DNA of 64,000 bases from Ignavibacterium sp. (GTDB lineage Bacteria > Bacteroidota > Ignavibacteria > Ignavibacteriales > Ignavibacteriaceae), in assembly GCA_018335755.1 (NCBI GenBank), contig JAGXRK010000011.1:62001-126000 (forward strand), given 5' to 3'. The first letter of the stretch is position 1. Each line of letters opens with the position of its first letter. Below, in pieces: positions 7,487 through 16,616 of the stretch. A model generated the notes under the pieces. It saw nothing but the letters and a program-made list of their open reading frames with translations, did not search any database and was not told the DNA's origin. The position numbers were made by a program, and so were the translations under genes.

Positions 7487-8824
7487 TCACCTCCTTCCTA
7501 TTGATATTACAGCCTGAGATGAAAGTCCCCCATATTTAACACCTACAGCAACTGCAATATTATCTTTTACTGCAACACCGAGATAATTTTTTGCATTTTC
7601 TTTTAATTCGTTAAATTCAGTGTAAGTAACACCGTTATAATGACCAACCAGCCCATCCTGTCCGGCTATAAATATGTTATTATGGTCTGTTCCTCGCATA
7701 GCGAATGCCACATCACTAAACCAGGGTGTTATTCTTTTTATATCAAGAGTATTATTGTTTGGCTGTGTATAAATAAAAGCCCAGTTCGTTACATAAGTAA
7801 AAAAGTTCGAGTTAGTCCAAACCCCAACAATAGGCCCTATATATTCGTTATTATTCTGATTATTAGGAGAGCCTTCATATACTTTATTCCACTGTGTCCC
7901 ATCGTATCTTAATAATGAAGTGAAAGCATCTTCGCTATTATAACCGCAAGCCCAAACAGTTCCATCGGGGCTACCCCATATATCGAGTAAATCTACTGTC
8001 GTTCCGCTTTGCATTTGGCTCCAAGTGCCAGTTTGGTATTTAGCTATATTTCCATTGGTAGCTATTGTATATATATCATCGCTACTTTTGCCCCAGATTT
8101 TGTTTAATGAAAAAAGCCATGGCAAACATAATGTTTTAGTATGTATTCCATTTTCAATTTTTGCTATTTGATCCCCCTTCATCGCAATACAGATTTCATT
8201 TTCTGGTAACAAAAAAACTGAAGAAGCTTGATATGCATTCTGATGCTGTTGACCACAAACAGTATAAAACATGATTCTATGTAAATTCCATTCATTCCCG
8301 TCCCATTGTGCTGCATTATAAAGTGTATAACCAACCGAACTTGTATCAGCAATTCTAATTTCTCCAACCGCCCACATATTATTTTCATCAATTATAGCTA
8401 CATCTCTTAAAATGCTGTTGCTGTGTTCTCCAAAAGTAAATGTTTGCCAGGTAAAGTTGTGGCTGGTCGTATCAAGGGTGGTTACGCTCAGCTCGTTGCT
8501 ATTGATACCGGATGCCGGATTCCCGATCCCGGATAGTTTGAAATTATATGTTTGGTTTGGCAGGAGTGAGTCAATGTAAAGCAAAGTATCTGCTGATTGC
8601 AGGTTTATTGTTTTTGTAACGTTGTTGTCTATTAACAAATTAAATGTTGCGGGCAGTTGTAGGTTGTTTGTTGTAAGTGTTATCCACGCTTCGGTGCAGC
8701 TTACGTCTTCAAGTTTTAAGGTAAGCACAGTTAAATCAGGCGGCGGGTCAACTTTGTTGCAGCTTGTCGTGCAGAGTAAGAGTAAGAAAAAAACTCTGAT
8801 TGAATATTCTTTAAATCGTACCAC
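7487..8824 (-). CDS. Lipoprotein with a fibronectin-III-like domain and a beta-propeller
   Basis: A 445-residue protein with a lipoprotein signal (hydrophobic LLLLCTTSC, with the lipidated cysteine at about residue 22). Residues 30-115 look like one fibronectin type III domain (TWEAW-type strands; SLLPNQTYNFKL). The rest consists of repeated 'W/F-G-x-x-D/N-x-x-(W/I)-A-x-G' blocks such as NNMWAVGEI, GKSSDDIYTIATNG, GSPDGTVWACGYN and GTDHNNIFIAGQDG, which are beta-propeller blades. It is predicted to sit in the outer membrane facing outside or the periplasm. Translation seems to start at GTG 8824; no better ATG is present. The gene stands alone. Such lipoproteins are frequent in Ignavibacteria; function is unknown. 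Confidence 0.75.
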   Translation of the reverse strand: MVRFKEYSIRVFFLLLLCTTSCNKVDPPPDLTVLTLKLEDVSCTEAWITLTTNNLQLPATFNLLIDNNVTKTINLQSADTLLYIDSLLPNQTYNFKLSGIGNPASGINSNELSVTTLDTTSHNFTWQTFTFGEHSNSILRDVAIIDENNMWAVGEIRIADTSSVGYTLYNAAQWDGNEWNLHRIMFYTVCGQQHQNAYQASSVFLLPENEICIAMKGDQIAKIENGIHTKTLCLPWLFSLNKIWGKSSDDIYTIATNGNIAKYQTGTWSQMQSGTTVDLLDIWGSPDGTVWACGYNSEDAFTSLLRYDGTQWNKVYEGSPNNQNNNEYIGPIVGVWTNSNFFTYVTNWAFIYTQPNNNTLDIKRITPWFSDVAFAMRGTDHNNIFIAGQDGLVGHYNGVTYTEFNELKENAKNYLGVAVKDNIAVAVGVKYGGLSSQAVISIGRR

Positions 8825-9015
8825 TATTTTCCCAATGAAATAAAATACAATTGGACAAAAAATGCTGTACTAAAGTAATCTTAAACACTTAGAAAAAAAA
8901 TAAAAAAGCGAAGATGTTTGTGAAGTGCATAGTAAAAAAATTGAGAAGGATAAGAGGTATATGGTAGAAGATTAAAAACGTAATTCATTATACCATATAC
9001 CTTATATCAAATCCA

Positions 9016-9948
9016 TCAAAGATTAGTGGAAACACTCACCCTGTGCCATCCGCCGATTAAACCTAGTGAAGAATATCCATAATCGAAGAAATAATCGGAT
9101 ATTTTTATACCCAATCCGGCATTAAATCCTGCTATGCCGGCAGTTGTACCAATCTTTAATTCGGATCTTCTTTCATTGTTATAACCAAATCTTAGTTTAA
9201 AGGCAGGACTCAATGTAAACTCGATACCAACTGCAAAAGCTTTGAACCTTTGAACAAAATCATCGCGGTCTTCATTTAGTTTATGAAAATCAACAGAAAT
9301 GCGTGCGGGTAAATTTTGTAATCTTACAGCTCCGCCTATAACTATGTCAAGTGGAAGATCTTCCCTGGTATCATAATAACTTGATAATTGTGAACCCAGG
9401 TTGAGAATGGAAACTCCAAAATTTATATTTTGCTCAGGCACTGTGTAGTGCAATCCGAGATCAAGTGCTAGTCCGATTGAGGATCTATCCGCAATACCGG
9501 AATAAATAAATTTAGCATTTGTACCGTAATAAAAATTTTCATCAAGCGAATTTGAATATCCGAGCAGCAGGGCAAATTCATTTGCTCCGAACTCACCAAA
9601 CCTGTTTCCAAATTCATCCGATTCAGTAAATGTGCCATAGTTAATATACTTAACTGCTGCCCCGAATCTGCCAATATCATCCAGTTCTGTGGAATAAGAC
9701 AGACTGGCAAGATTTATATCCATTAAATGCTTCACAAACGAAAATGAAACGGGGTTATCGGTAAGTAAACTTAAACCTGCAGGATTATAAAAAATTACAT
9801 CTGCATCATCGTTATTGGCAACAAAACTTCCTCCAAGTGCGCCGGATCTGGCACTTGGGTCAAGCCGTAAAAACTCGTATGTGCTTTGCGCATTTGATAA
9901 CGAAGAGATAAAAAATACTGAGATCAGAATAAGAATCGTGCTTTTCAT
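9016..9948 (-). CDS. porQ: PorQ-like type IX secretion system protein
   Basis: A 310-residue outer-membrane beta-barrel of the PorV/PorQ (FadL-like) group. It has a signal peptide, then STYEFLRLDPSARSGALGG, the conserved 'FL-x-L-x-x-S-A-R-x-x-A-L-G-G' opening of the family, and the 'FYNPA' block. The stretch FGAAVKYINYGTFTESDEFGN followed by FGANEFALLLGYS matches PorQ better than PorV, from family memory. PorQ is an outer-membrane T9SS component whose exact job is unclear. GGAG lies seven bases before the ATG. Its presence agrees with T9SS sorting domains on proteins encoded at 16616 and 55744. Confidence 0.8.
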   Translation of the reverse strand: MKSTILILISVFFISSLSNAQSTYEFLRLDPSARSGALGGSFVANNDDADVIFYNPAGLSLLTDNPVSFSFVKHLMDINLASLSYSTELDDIGRFGAAVKYINYGTFTESDEFGNRFGEFGANEFALLLGYSNSLDENFYYGTNAKFIYSGIADRSSIGLALDLGLHYTVPEQNINFGVSILNLGSQLSSYYDTREDLPLDIVIGGAVRLQNLPARISVDFHKLNEDRDDFVQRFKAFAVGIEFTLSPAFKLRFGYNNERRSELKIGTTAGIAGFNAGLGIKISDYFFDYGYSSLGLIGGWHRVSVSTNL

Positions 9949-10069
9949 TTATTCTCCAAAATGTCTGCAGCTATTTAATCATATTCAAAAATAAAGACAA
10001 GGGCAAATATTTGTTGATAAAATCATACTTCTATCCTATTTTTCATGTAGATTATTCATAGGGGATAAC

Positions 10070-11464
10070 ATGTTTAGAATATTTTCTCTTACCGCAGTTT
10101 TTTTCTTAATTTCTTTTAATGCCTTTTCGCAAAGTTCATTAAAAGAACTTCAAAAGCAGTTGCCTGAAACAATTCAGAGTAATCCTGAACTGTTAAAGCA
10201 GATTACCAGTACGCTACAGCGTGATCTTCAACTAAATCCGGATTTATTAGCATACAGAATTCGTTATTATCAAAAATTGTTTGATGAGGGAGTTCAGGAC
10301 AATGATCTGAATGGATTAAACAATTTAAGATTGTTAACGGCCTATTTTTATCAGGAACGAAACTTCTGGCTTAAGAATGAAAAACAAATTGTAACCAGAT
10401 CGAAATATCTGGACTCCTATAAACAAAATGCTCTTAACATATTGGATTCCTATTTCAGGCGTATTACTGAGGATCTTGGACCGGCAAGAATGGATATAGA
10501 TAAAAACCTGGTGGACTTTTATGCCGCTAATGCTTTAGGTGCAGAAAATTTAGGGAACTACGATTCGTCTTTAGACTATAGCAATTACAGAGCTGGTTAT
10601 AATGCTGTTATTATTAACTCATTTGTTGAAAAAAAAGAATTATTAAAAAAGGGTGTTTCAATTGATGAACCTATAGAAAAAATTATGGAATATTGGTATT
10701 TATTCCCGAATGATAATGGTGAAGATAAATTTAGTCCGGGTTTTTATTTCATGGAATATTTCGGATCAAAATATTCTGTAGAAGACTTTAATAGAATTGG
10801 TTTTTATGTAGGTTCTTCGTTTTATCATTTGAAAGAAACTATTGACATTATGTCCGAAAATTCAATTATTCCAAGTGAGACGTTATTGGGCAAGATAAAT
10901 AATTCGAACCTTATTAACATTTCGGCATCGTATAGGTTTTTATTATCAGAGAATATCGGTCCGGCTTATTTTTTTACGATTGCAATAAATGCCGGTTTGA
11001 ACCTAGAACCTACCCATAGTAAAATCGATAGTATAATTGTTTATAAACGATCGTCTTTGCCTAACAATGGATTCATTTCAGACACATGGGATATTGATAT
11101 TTTAGATATTAATGATATATCGAGATCTACTCTCAGCTTAAAAGCAACAACTCCTGTTTTCTTTTTTAATAAAGACTTATTCGCAGAAGTAGGATTTATT
11201 ACCGGGTTTAAGTTCGCCAGTTATAAAGTTTCTTATCAATATGATTATTCAAAAACCAAAGTTGAATGGAATTTTCTTACTGGGAGATATGTGTCAAGTA
11301 GTTTGGATCGACAGATTTCTGTTCCTGAAACCGAAAGTTATTCTCAATCAGAATTATTTATTTATCCAACTATTGACATTACAATTGATTTATTCAAACC
11401 ATTGTCTCTACAGTTTTCAGTGAGTTATAATTATTCATTATTAAGTGCGGGATTTATCTTTTAG
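10070..11464 (+). CDS. Predicted outer-membrane beta-barrel protein, unknown function
   Basis: A 464-residue exported protein with a signal peptide (FRIFSLTAVFFLISFNAFSQ). Residues 20-150 are helical and polar. From about residue 270 onward alternating hydrophobic strands appear (LINISASYRFLL, AYFFTIAINAGLNL, LFAEVGFITGFKFASYKVSYQY), and the chain ends LQFSVSYNYSLLSAGFIF with a terminal aromatic residue, the usual signal for outer-membrane barrel insertion. Start at 10070 follows AGGGGATAAC. The gene diverges from porQ, about 120 bases away. I do not recognise the family. Confidence 0.65.
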   Translation: MFRIFSLTAVFFLISFNAFSQSSLKELQKQLPETIQSNPELLKQITSTLQRDLQLNPDLLAYRIRYYQKLFDEGVQDNDLNGLNNLRLLTAYFYQERNFWLKNEKQIVTRSKYLDSYKQNALNILDSYFRRITEDLGPARMDIDKNLVDFYAANALGAENLGNYDSSLDYSNYRAGYNAVIINSFVEKKELLKKGVSIDEPIEKIMEYWYLFPNDNGEDKFSPGFYFMEYFGSKYSVEDFNRIGFYVGSSFYHLKETIDIMSENSIIPSETLLGKINNSNLINISASYRFLLSENIGPAYFFTIAINAGLNLEPTHSKIDSIIVYKRSSLPNNGFISDTWDIDILDINDISRSTLSLKATTPVFFFNKDLFAEVGFITGFKFASYKVSYQYDYSKTKVEWNFLTGRYVSSSLDRQISVPETESYSQSELFIYPTIDITIDLFKPLSLQFSVSYNYSLLSAGFIF

Positions 11465-11624
11465 TACAGTAAAAGCATTTTGATTTTTTGTTATTTTTGG
11501 GAAGAGTCGCCTAACACTTCAAACTTTTTCTGCTCCTGCGCATCTAATCAGGTGAATTTTGTTTAACTTGATTCATCAAGATTAACCTTATTATTTTAGA
11601 TTATAAAAAACGGAGAATGAAAAA

Positions 11625-12470
11625 ATGAACAGCGTTAAAACAGTATTCTTAATGACGGCAATGATGGCTTTGTTCCTTCTGGTCGGTTACGCACTCGGCG
11701 GCAACTCCGGAATGACCATTGCCTTTATCTTTGCCCTTGTTATGAACTTTGGATCTTACTGGTTTTCGGATAAGATCGTTCTGAAAATGTATCGTGCTCA
11801 GCAGGTTACAAGAGAACAATCACCAAAGTTTTACAATATGGTTGAGCAGCTTGCTCAGAATGCAAATCTTCCTATGCCGAAAGTCTATATTATTAACGAC
11901 CCGACACCAAATGCATTTGCAACTGGTAGAAATCCTAAAAATGCATCAGTTGCGGCAACAACAGGAATTCTGCAAAGCTTAAATAACGATGAAATGGCCG
12001 GTGTAATGGCACACGAGTTAGCTCATGTTAAGAATCGTGATATTCTTGTCAGCACGATTGCAGCTACTTTGGTTGGAAGTATTACTTATATTGCACAAAT
12101 TGCCGGTTGGGCTGCCATGCTCGGAAGAGGCAATGATCGCGGCGGCGGAAGCGGATTAGGTGGATTGATATTAATTATTCTATCGCCAATTATTGCAATG
12201 CTGCTGCAAATGGCAATTTCAAGATCAAGAGAATATATGGCGGATGCAGGCGGTGCACAAATAAGCGGTAATCCTATGGCACTTGCTACAGCTCTCGAAA
12301 AAATTTCAAGAGGAAATCAGATTAAACCTGTAAATCACAGCAGTCCGGCTTCCGCACATATGTTTATTATTAATCCTATGTTTGGCGGAATGGGTAAGTT
12401 GTTTTCTACTCATCCACCGACAGAAGAAAGAATAAAAAGATTAAGAGAAATGGCAATGGGAAGAAGGTAG
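11625..12470 (+). CDS. htpX: HtpX family membrane zinc metalloprotease
   Basis: A 281-residue inner-membrane M48 protease. The zinc motif HELAH is in VMAHELAHVKNRD at about residues 126-138, and the third ligand glutamate is in SREYMADAGGA. Two hydrophobic segments precede the catalytic domain and two lie within it, as in HtpX. HtpX degrades misfolded or damaged membrane proteins and acts alongside FtsH. Length fits the bacterial family. GGAG precedes the ATG by eight bases. No partner gene is adjacent. A hairpin with a T-run at 12611-12652, which would be a good htpX terminator, lies inside the start of the next gene. Confidence 0.93.
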   Translation: MNSVKTVFLMTAMMALFLLVGYALGGNSGMTIAFIFALVMNFGSYWFSDKIVLKMYRAQQVTREQSPKFYNMVEQLAQNANLPMPKVYIINDPTPNAFATGRNPKNASVAATTGILQSLNNDEMAGVMAHELAHVKNRDILVSTIAATLVGSITYIAQIAGWAAMLGRGNDRGGGSGLGGLILIILSPIIAMLLQMAISRSREYMADAGGAQISGNPMALATALEKISRGNQIKPVNHSSPASAHMFIINPMFGGMGKLFSTHPPTEERIKRLREMAMGRR

Positions 12471-12587
12471 TTCATTAGTCGGAAATATGCAGTAGGTAAT
12501 TGGCAGCATGTAAATTATTTATTCGGGTGATTCTTTATTGAAAATATACTTGATATAAATAGTATTTCTGTGGATATTCGAACTATA

Positions 12588-13232
12588 ATGAAACAAAAAC
12601 TTTTTAAAATAGCCGGAGACATTAATAAAGCGCTCCGGCTTTTTATTTTTTTGATTTTAATTTCATTTAACAGCAATGCTCAAACTCAAAGTAATCTGGA
12701 GATATTTTATTCACTTGTTGATTCAGCATCATACCAAACGGCTGATGAAGTATTAAAACTTGTTCCTGAAGCTGCATTAACAACAGAACTCGGCATTTAT
12801 TATACAGTATTTGAAAATCAGATATTTTCCGGGCTCAGCTCCAGAGGTTTAAAGTTGAAGAGGGGAGCCGGGGTAACAAATGATATTCCTAACTTGAATT
12901 TTCTAATCAACAATGCTGAAGTTAAATATGGTGAGCAGAAAAGAGACGGTTTTCTTGGTGATTTTATTGTTACAAGGGAATTGATTTTACAGGGTAGTTA
13001 TTTATTATCCTCCACTGAAGATGCATCTCTCACAAAAATGAATGAGTTCAGCTTTACCTATTTTGATCAGGTAAAAGTAGAGGAAATAGAAAAAATTGAG
13101 AATCGTTCATTTCCATTTACTTCAGGCATACTACCTCAGGAACCTTTTTTTTCAAGTATTTTAGAGCCTGTTATTGCAGTTAGCGCTGCAGCTGTTGCCG
13201 TAGTATTATTCTTTTCTGTCCGAAGCAAGTAG
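12588..13232 (+). CDS. Exported protein with C-terminal membrane anchor, unknown function
   Basis: A 214-residue protein with an N-terminal signal sequence (ALRLFIFLILISFNSNAQ) and a C-terminal hydrophobic segment (VIAVSAAAVAVVLFFSV) followed by basic residues, so it is a periplasmic domain tethered to the inner membrane by its tail. It precedes bamD by about 75 bases. The ATG at 12588 is chosen over an upstream GTG at 12570 because the latter adds only polar residues. A strong hairpin and T-run, at 12611-12652, lies within codons 8-22, so part of the signal peptide (F-I-F-L-I-L-I) is encoded by the T-run. I do not recognise the domain. Confidence 0.65.
   Translation: MKQKLFKIAGDINKALRLFIFLILISFNSNAQTQSNLEIFYSLVDSASYQTADEVLKLVPEAALTTELGIYYTVFENQIFSGLSSRGLKLKRGAGVTNDIPNLNFLINNAEVKYGEQKRDGFLGDFIVTRELILQGSYLLSSTEDASLTKMNEFSFTYFDQVKVEEIEKIENRSFPFTSGILPQEPFFSSILEPVIAVSAAAVAVVLFFSVRSK
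12611..12652 (+). terminator. Terminator-like hairpin inside the 5' coding region
   Basis: AGCCGGA (12611-12617) pairs with TCCGGCT (12634-12640), followed by TTTTATTTTTTTG. This is a full intrinsic terminator shape, but it overlaps the first codons of the exported protein gene at 12588. It could end htpX transcripts or act as an attenuator for the downstream gene and bamD. Confidence 0.6.
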
Positions 13233-13306
13233 CAAATTTTACCTTTGAAGCACGAAGTAAAATCTTTATTATTGCACGTATTTTTACAGATTTTTATATC
13301 ATTATT

Positions 13307-14065
13307 ATGCAAAAAACATTCTTAATATTAATTACACTCTTTATTGCCTGGGGATGTTCATCATCTTTCGATACTTCAAACCTGACACCCGAAGAACGTC
13401 TTAATTATGCAAAAAAGTTATATGAGCAGGAAGATTACCAGGAAGCAATAGACGAATTTCAGGCTTTAATTCTTCAATATCCCGGAAGTTCAATTATTGC
13501 CGAGTCACAGTTTTATCTTGCTATGTCAAGGTATCAGAGAAAGGAATTTATACTCGGGGCATTTGAGTTCAGTAAACTTATAAGAAATATGTCAACCAGC
13601 GAGTATCTTCCGGAAGCTCAATTTATGCTGGCTGAATGTTATCATCGTTTATCACCAAATGTTAATCTTGATCAAGCATATACAAAAAAAGCAATAGAAG
13701 AGTATCAGGCATTTATAGATTTCTTTCCTTTGAATGAAAAAGTATTTCAAGCAGAGCAGAAAATCAAAGAGCTGCACAATAAGCTTGCAAAAAAAGAGTA
13801 TGATATTGCAAGAATTTATGAGAAGATGGAGTATTACACAGCATCTTTAAAGTATTATGATTTTGTAATTGAACAGTACCACGATACCGAATACGCACCA
13901 CTGGCTTTATACAATAAAATATTTGTTCTGGATCAACGAAGATTAACTGATAAAGCCCTTGAAGAATCAATCAGATTTATTGAAACATACCCGGCGCATC
14001 CAAACTACAGAGAGGTTCTGTCGTTTAAAGAAAGTCTGGAAAGGCGGTTGTCAGTAAATAAGTAA
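13307..14065 (+). CDS. bamD: BamD outer membrane assembly lipoprotein
   Basis: A 252-residue lipoprotein with a lipobox ending IAWGC (cysteine 17). It then has five TPR-like repeats in the BamD arrangement, beginning LNYAKKLYEQEDYQEAIDEFQALI and including YQRKEFILGAFEFSKLI and the AIEEYQAFIDFFP block. BamD is the essential partner of BamA in folding outer-membrane proteins. Length is typical. The stop codon is directly followed by the thioesterase ATG, so they are translationally linked. The role is supported by domain layout and by the wealth of outer-membrane proteins in the window. Confidence 0.88.
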   Translation: MQKTFLILITLFIAWGCSSSFDTSNLTPEERLNYAKKLYEQEDYQEAIDEFQALILQYPGSSIIAESQFYLAMSRYQRKEFILGAFEFSKLIRNMSTSEYLPEAQFMLAECYHRLSPNVNLDQAYTKKAIEEYQAFIDFFPLNEKVFQAEQKIKELHNKLAKKEYDIARIYEKMEYYTASLKYYDFVIEQYHDTEYAPLALYNKIFVLDQRRLTDKALEESIRFIETYPAHPNYREVLSFKESLERRLSVNK

Positions 14066-14545
14066 ATGAAAAGAGCGGCAAAACAAATTAGTGACTCGGT
14101 TATAATTATGACCGAACTCGTACTTCCGAATCACACAAATCAGCTTGGTAATCTGCTTGGCGGACAACTGATGCACTGGATTGATATTTGTGCCGCTTTA
14201 AGTGCAGCAAAACATAATAACAGAGTTTGTGTTACTGCATCTGTTGACCGGATTGATTTTCATCATCCAATTAAACTTGGTGATGCCGTTACATTAAATG
14301 CTTCGGTTAACAGGGTATTTAATACATCACTTGAAGTTGGTGTAAAAGTTTATGCTCAGAATTTCAGAGAAGGTACAAAAGTTCACACTAACACTGCATA
14401 TCTAACCTTTGTTGCGGTAGATAATAACGGCAAACCTGTTATAGCAACAGAAGCTATACCAGAAACAGCAGATGAAAAAAGAAGATTTGATGAAGCACTT
14501 ATTCGCAGAGAAAACAGACTTAAGACCAGAACTAAAACTATTTAG
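14066..14545 (+). CDS. Acyl-CoA thioesterase, hotdog fold
   Basis: A 159-residue hotdog-fold thioesterase of the YciA/ACOT type. The characteristic block PNHTNQLGNLLGGQLMHWID is at about residues 22-41, with the catalytic-type asparagine/aspartate environment, followed by the VDRIDFHHPIKLGD strand. It hydrolyses acyl-CoA to free fatty acid and CoA in the cytoplasm; chain-length preference is not predictable. It abuts bamD with no gap and overlaps the following FG-GAP gene by 56-74 bases. Confidence 0.88.
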   Translation: MKRAAKQISDSVIIMTELVLPNHTNQLGNLLGGQLMHWIDICAALSAAKHNNRVCVTASVDRIDFHHPIKLGDAVTLNASVNRVFNTSLEVGVKVYAQNFREGTKVHTNTAYLTFVAVDNNGKPVIATEAIPETADEKRRFDEALIRRENRLKTRTKTI

Positions 14546-16616
14546 TTTTCTCTTTCTTTTACTTTCATTCGATATTTCCTTCGCACAGATACCTCTCAAC
14601 GGATTTTGTAAATTAAATACCTTTACTTCACCTCCCGGATTCAATAAAATTTCAGTTATAAACTTTAATAATAATTCGTTTTCCGATTTACTATTGATGA
14701 ATCCCTCTAACAATAATGGCGTTATAATGGAGGGAATTGATGAGGGGGAGTTTAAACCTGCAAGACGAATAAATCTCCCGTTCCGGATCAGCAATTTAGA
14801 ACCGGTCTTTAATGAGCAAAATGAAATTCAGTTTTATGCAGTTTCTTCCAGAACACAAAGATCGTTTGGAATAGTATCTTTTTCTAAATCAGGTTTCCCG
14901 ACTACAAAAGCATTTTATAAATTTAATTCATTTCCTGATAAGATAAGCATAGCAGATGTTGATGATGATGGCAATAATGAATTTCTTATTTCCGGCAGCG
15001 CTTTTAACGGCTTGTCAATTTTGTATTTTGACGGAAAAAAAATTACTGAACAAAAGACAGTAGAAAAAACCAGTTTCAGCTTTGCAAATTTTGCGGATAT
15101 TAACAGCAACGGGTTTGAAGATATTGCAGCATATAATTTATCCACCGGAGCTATTCATTTTTATTTCAATGATGGTGAAGGGAATTTTACTGAAAAAAGA
15201 ACACTTCAGCTGGATTTTAACCCCATGCAATTTAAGGTCTTTGATCTGAACAATGATTCATTTAATGATTTTATTTTTTCATCCGGCAGCAGCATTCAAA
15301 TCTTTTCGGGAAGCCGCAGTGCTTCTTTCGATAAAAGATTAACTATAAAAACAGCGTATCCGGTTGATGATTTTGTTATAAGTGATTTTAATAATGACGG
15401 TTTTTTTGATATAATTTATGCTTCATATCAGGCGGGAATAGTATCTTCTGTTTTTGGAAGGGCTGACAGAACCTTCCACAATGAATTTGTGCATTTGAAA
15501 AGAAACAGAATAGAAAGTATTACAACTTACGTAAGCAATTCAGTCAATGGCATTGCTTATCTTACTGACTATGGCGAGGCAGGATATATTTCCACCCTTT
15601 CATCAATCAATAAGGATTTTAGTTTAGCATTATCTGTTGCCCCTTCAGTCATCAATTACGTTGATTATGATGTTAACAAGACAGATGATTTTGTTTTTAT
15701 TGATGAGTATAACAACTCGCTGAACCTTATCATAAGTAATAACAGAGGTATTCCGGATAGAATTTTCTCAACAAGACTTTTCGGAAAGCATAAATATTTA
15801 ACAGTGGATAACGCCCGCCCAAAACTAAAAAGGATTTATTGTTACTCTTCCGATTCAAGGTTAATTGAGCTTATAACATTTGATATTTCATCCGGTGATA
15901 CAAAACGTGTACAGCTATATGCCCCGGGCACAGTAGTCGATCTGAAGATTAATAATTCTGATGATGAAAATTCATCATTCTACATAGCATACAAAAAAGG
16001 TAATGAATATTTTATCGGTGAATTCAGAGATCTTACAGTAAGATATTCTTTTCACGAAATTCTGAATATTGGGAATAATGTTCTTGATGTGGAAATTATT
16101 CCATTTGCCGTGCCGATGTTTTCGGTATGGGAAAATGTTAATCCAAAAATAAATCTTATTAATATTGAAACTATAAAAAATCAGTTTATCGAAAAAATAA
16201 AATTATCAATCCCGGTTGCAACTGCTGAAATTTTTTCAACTATCAGTTTCTTTAATAGTGGTGCCGATTATAGTAATTTCTCTTTTATCAAATCCGATGA
16301 AAAAACATTTATTTCATTTGAAGGCAGCGCATTTGAATCATTGATAAGTGCTGATAAGCAGTTCTTTAACTTTAGGATAAAGAACAAAAATCACTTATCT
16401 TTTAACGGCGCTAAGGACGTTTTTTTGTACGATGAGGTGCAGAAATCAGTGAGAAAAGTTGAGCTTTCGGGCAGCCGGAAAATATTCAGTGTCAAAGAAA
16501 TTTTCAGGAACATTGATGCTCATGATTTTACAATAATGAATCTTGATTTTATAAATGAGCATCTTATCTACACAAACAAAACAAATGGTTCTATATCAAT
16601 AAAAAGAATACAGTAA
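14490..16616 (+). CDS. Exported FG-GAP/VCBS repeat beta-propeller protein
   Basis: A roughly 708-residue exported protein. The hydrophobic segment LKLFSFLFLLLSFDISFAQ is the signal peptide, although its n-region is unusually long. Repeats carry 'D-x-D/N-x-D/N-G-x-x-D' calcium-loop motifs typical of FG-GAP/VCBS blades: IADVDDDGNNEFLIS, FADINSNGFEDIAAY, FDLNNDSFNDFIFSS and SDFNNDGFFDIIYAS. It is likely a surface or periplasmic propeller. ATG 14490 and 14472 are both possible; either way the 5' end overlaps the thioesterase gene by more than 50 bases in another frame, and no later start precedes the signal peptide. Its stop overlaps the next ATG (TAATG), so it is co-translated with the metallopeptidase gene. 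Confidence 0.75.
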   Translation: MKHLFAEKTDLRPELKLFSFLFLLLSFDISFAQIPLNGFCKLNTFTSPPGFNKISVINFNNNSFSDLLLMNPSNNNGVIMEGIDEGEFKPARRINLPFRISNLEPVFNEQNEIQFYAVSSRTQRSFGIVSFSKSGFPTTKAFYKFNSFPDKISIADVDDDGNNEFLISGSAFNGLSILYFDGKKITEQKTVEKTSFSFANFADINSNGFEDIAAYNLSTGAIHFYFNDGEGNFTEKRTLQLDFNPMQFKVFDLNNDSFNDFIFSSGSSIQIFSGSRSASFDKRLTIKTAYPVDDFVISDFNNDGFFDIIYASYQAGIVSSVFGRADRTFHNEFVHLKRNRIESITTYVSNSVNGIAYLTDYGEAGYISTLSSINKDFSLALSVAPSVINYVDYDVNKTDDFVFIDEYNNSLNLIISNNRGIPDRIFSTRLFGKHKYLTVDNARPKLKRIYCYSSDSRLIELITFDISSGDTKRVQLYAPGTVVDLKINNSDDENSSFYIAYKKGNEYFIGEFRDLTVRYSFHEILNIGNNVLDVEIIPFAVPMFSVWENVNPKINLINIETIKNQFIEKIKLSIPVATAEIFSTISFFNSGADYSNFSFIKSDEKTFISFEGSAFESLISADKQFFNFRIKNKNHLSFNGAKDVFLYDEVQKSVRKVELSGSRKIFSVKEIFRNIDAHDFTIMNLDFINEHLIYTNKTNGSISIKRIQ

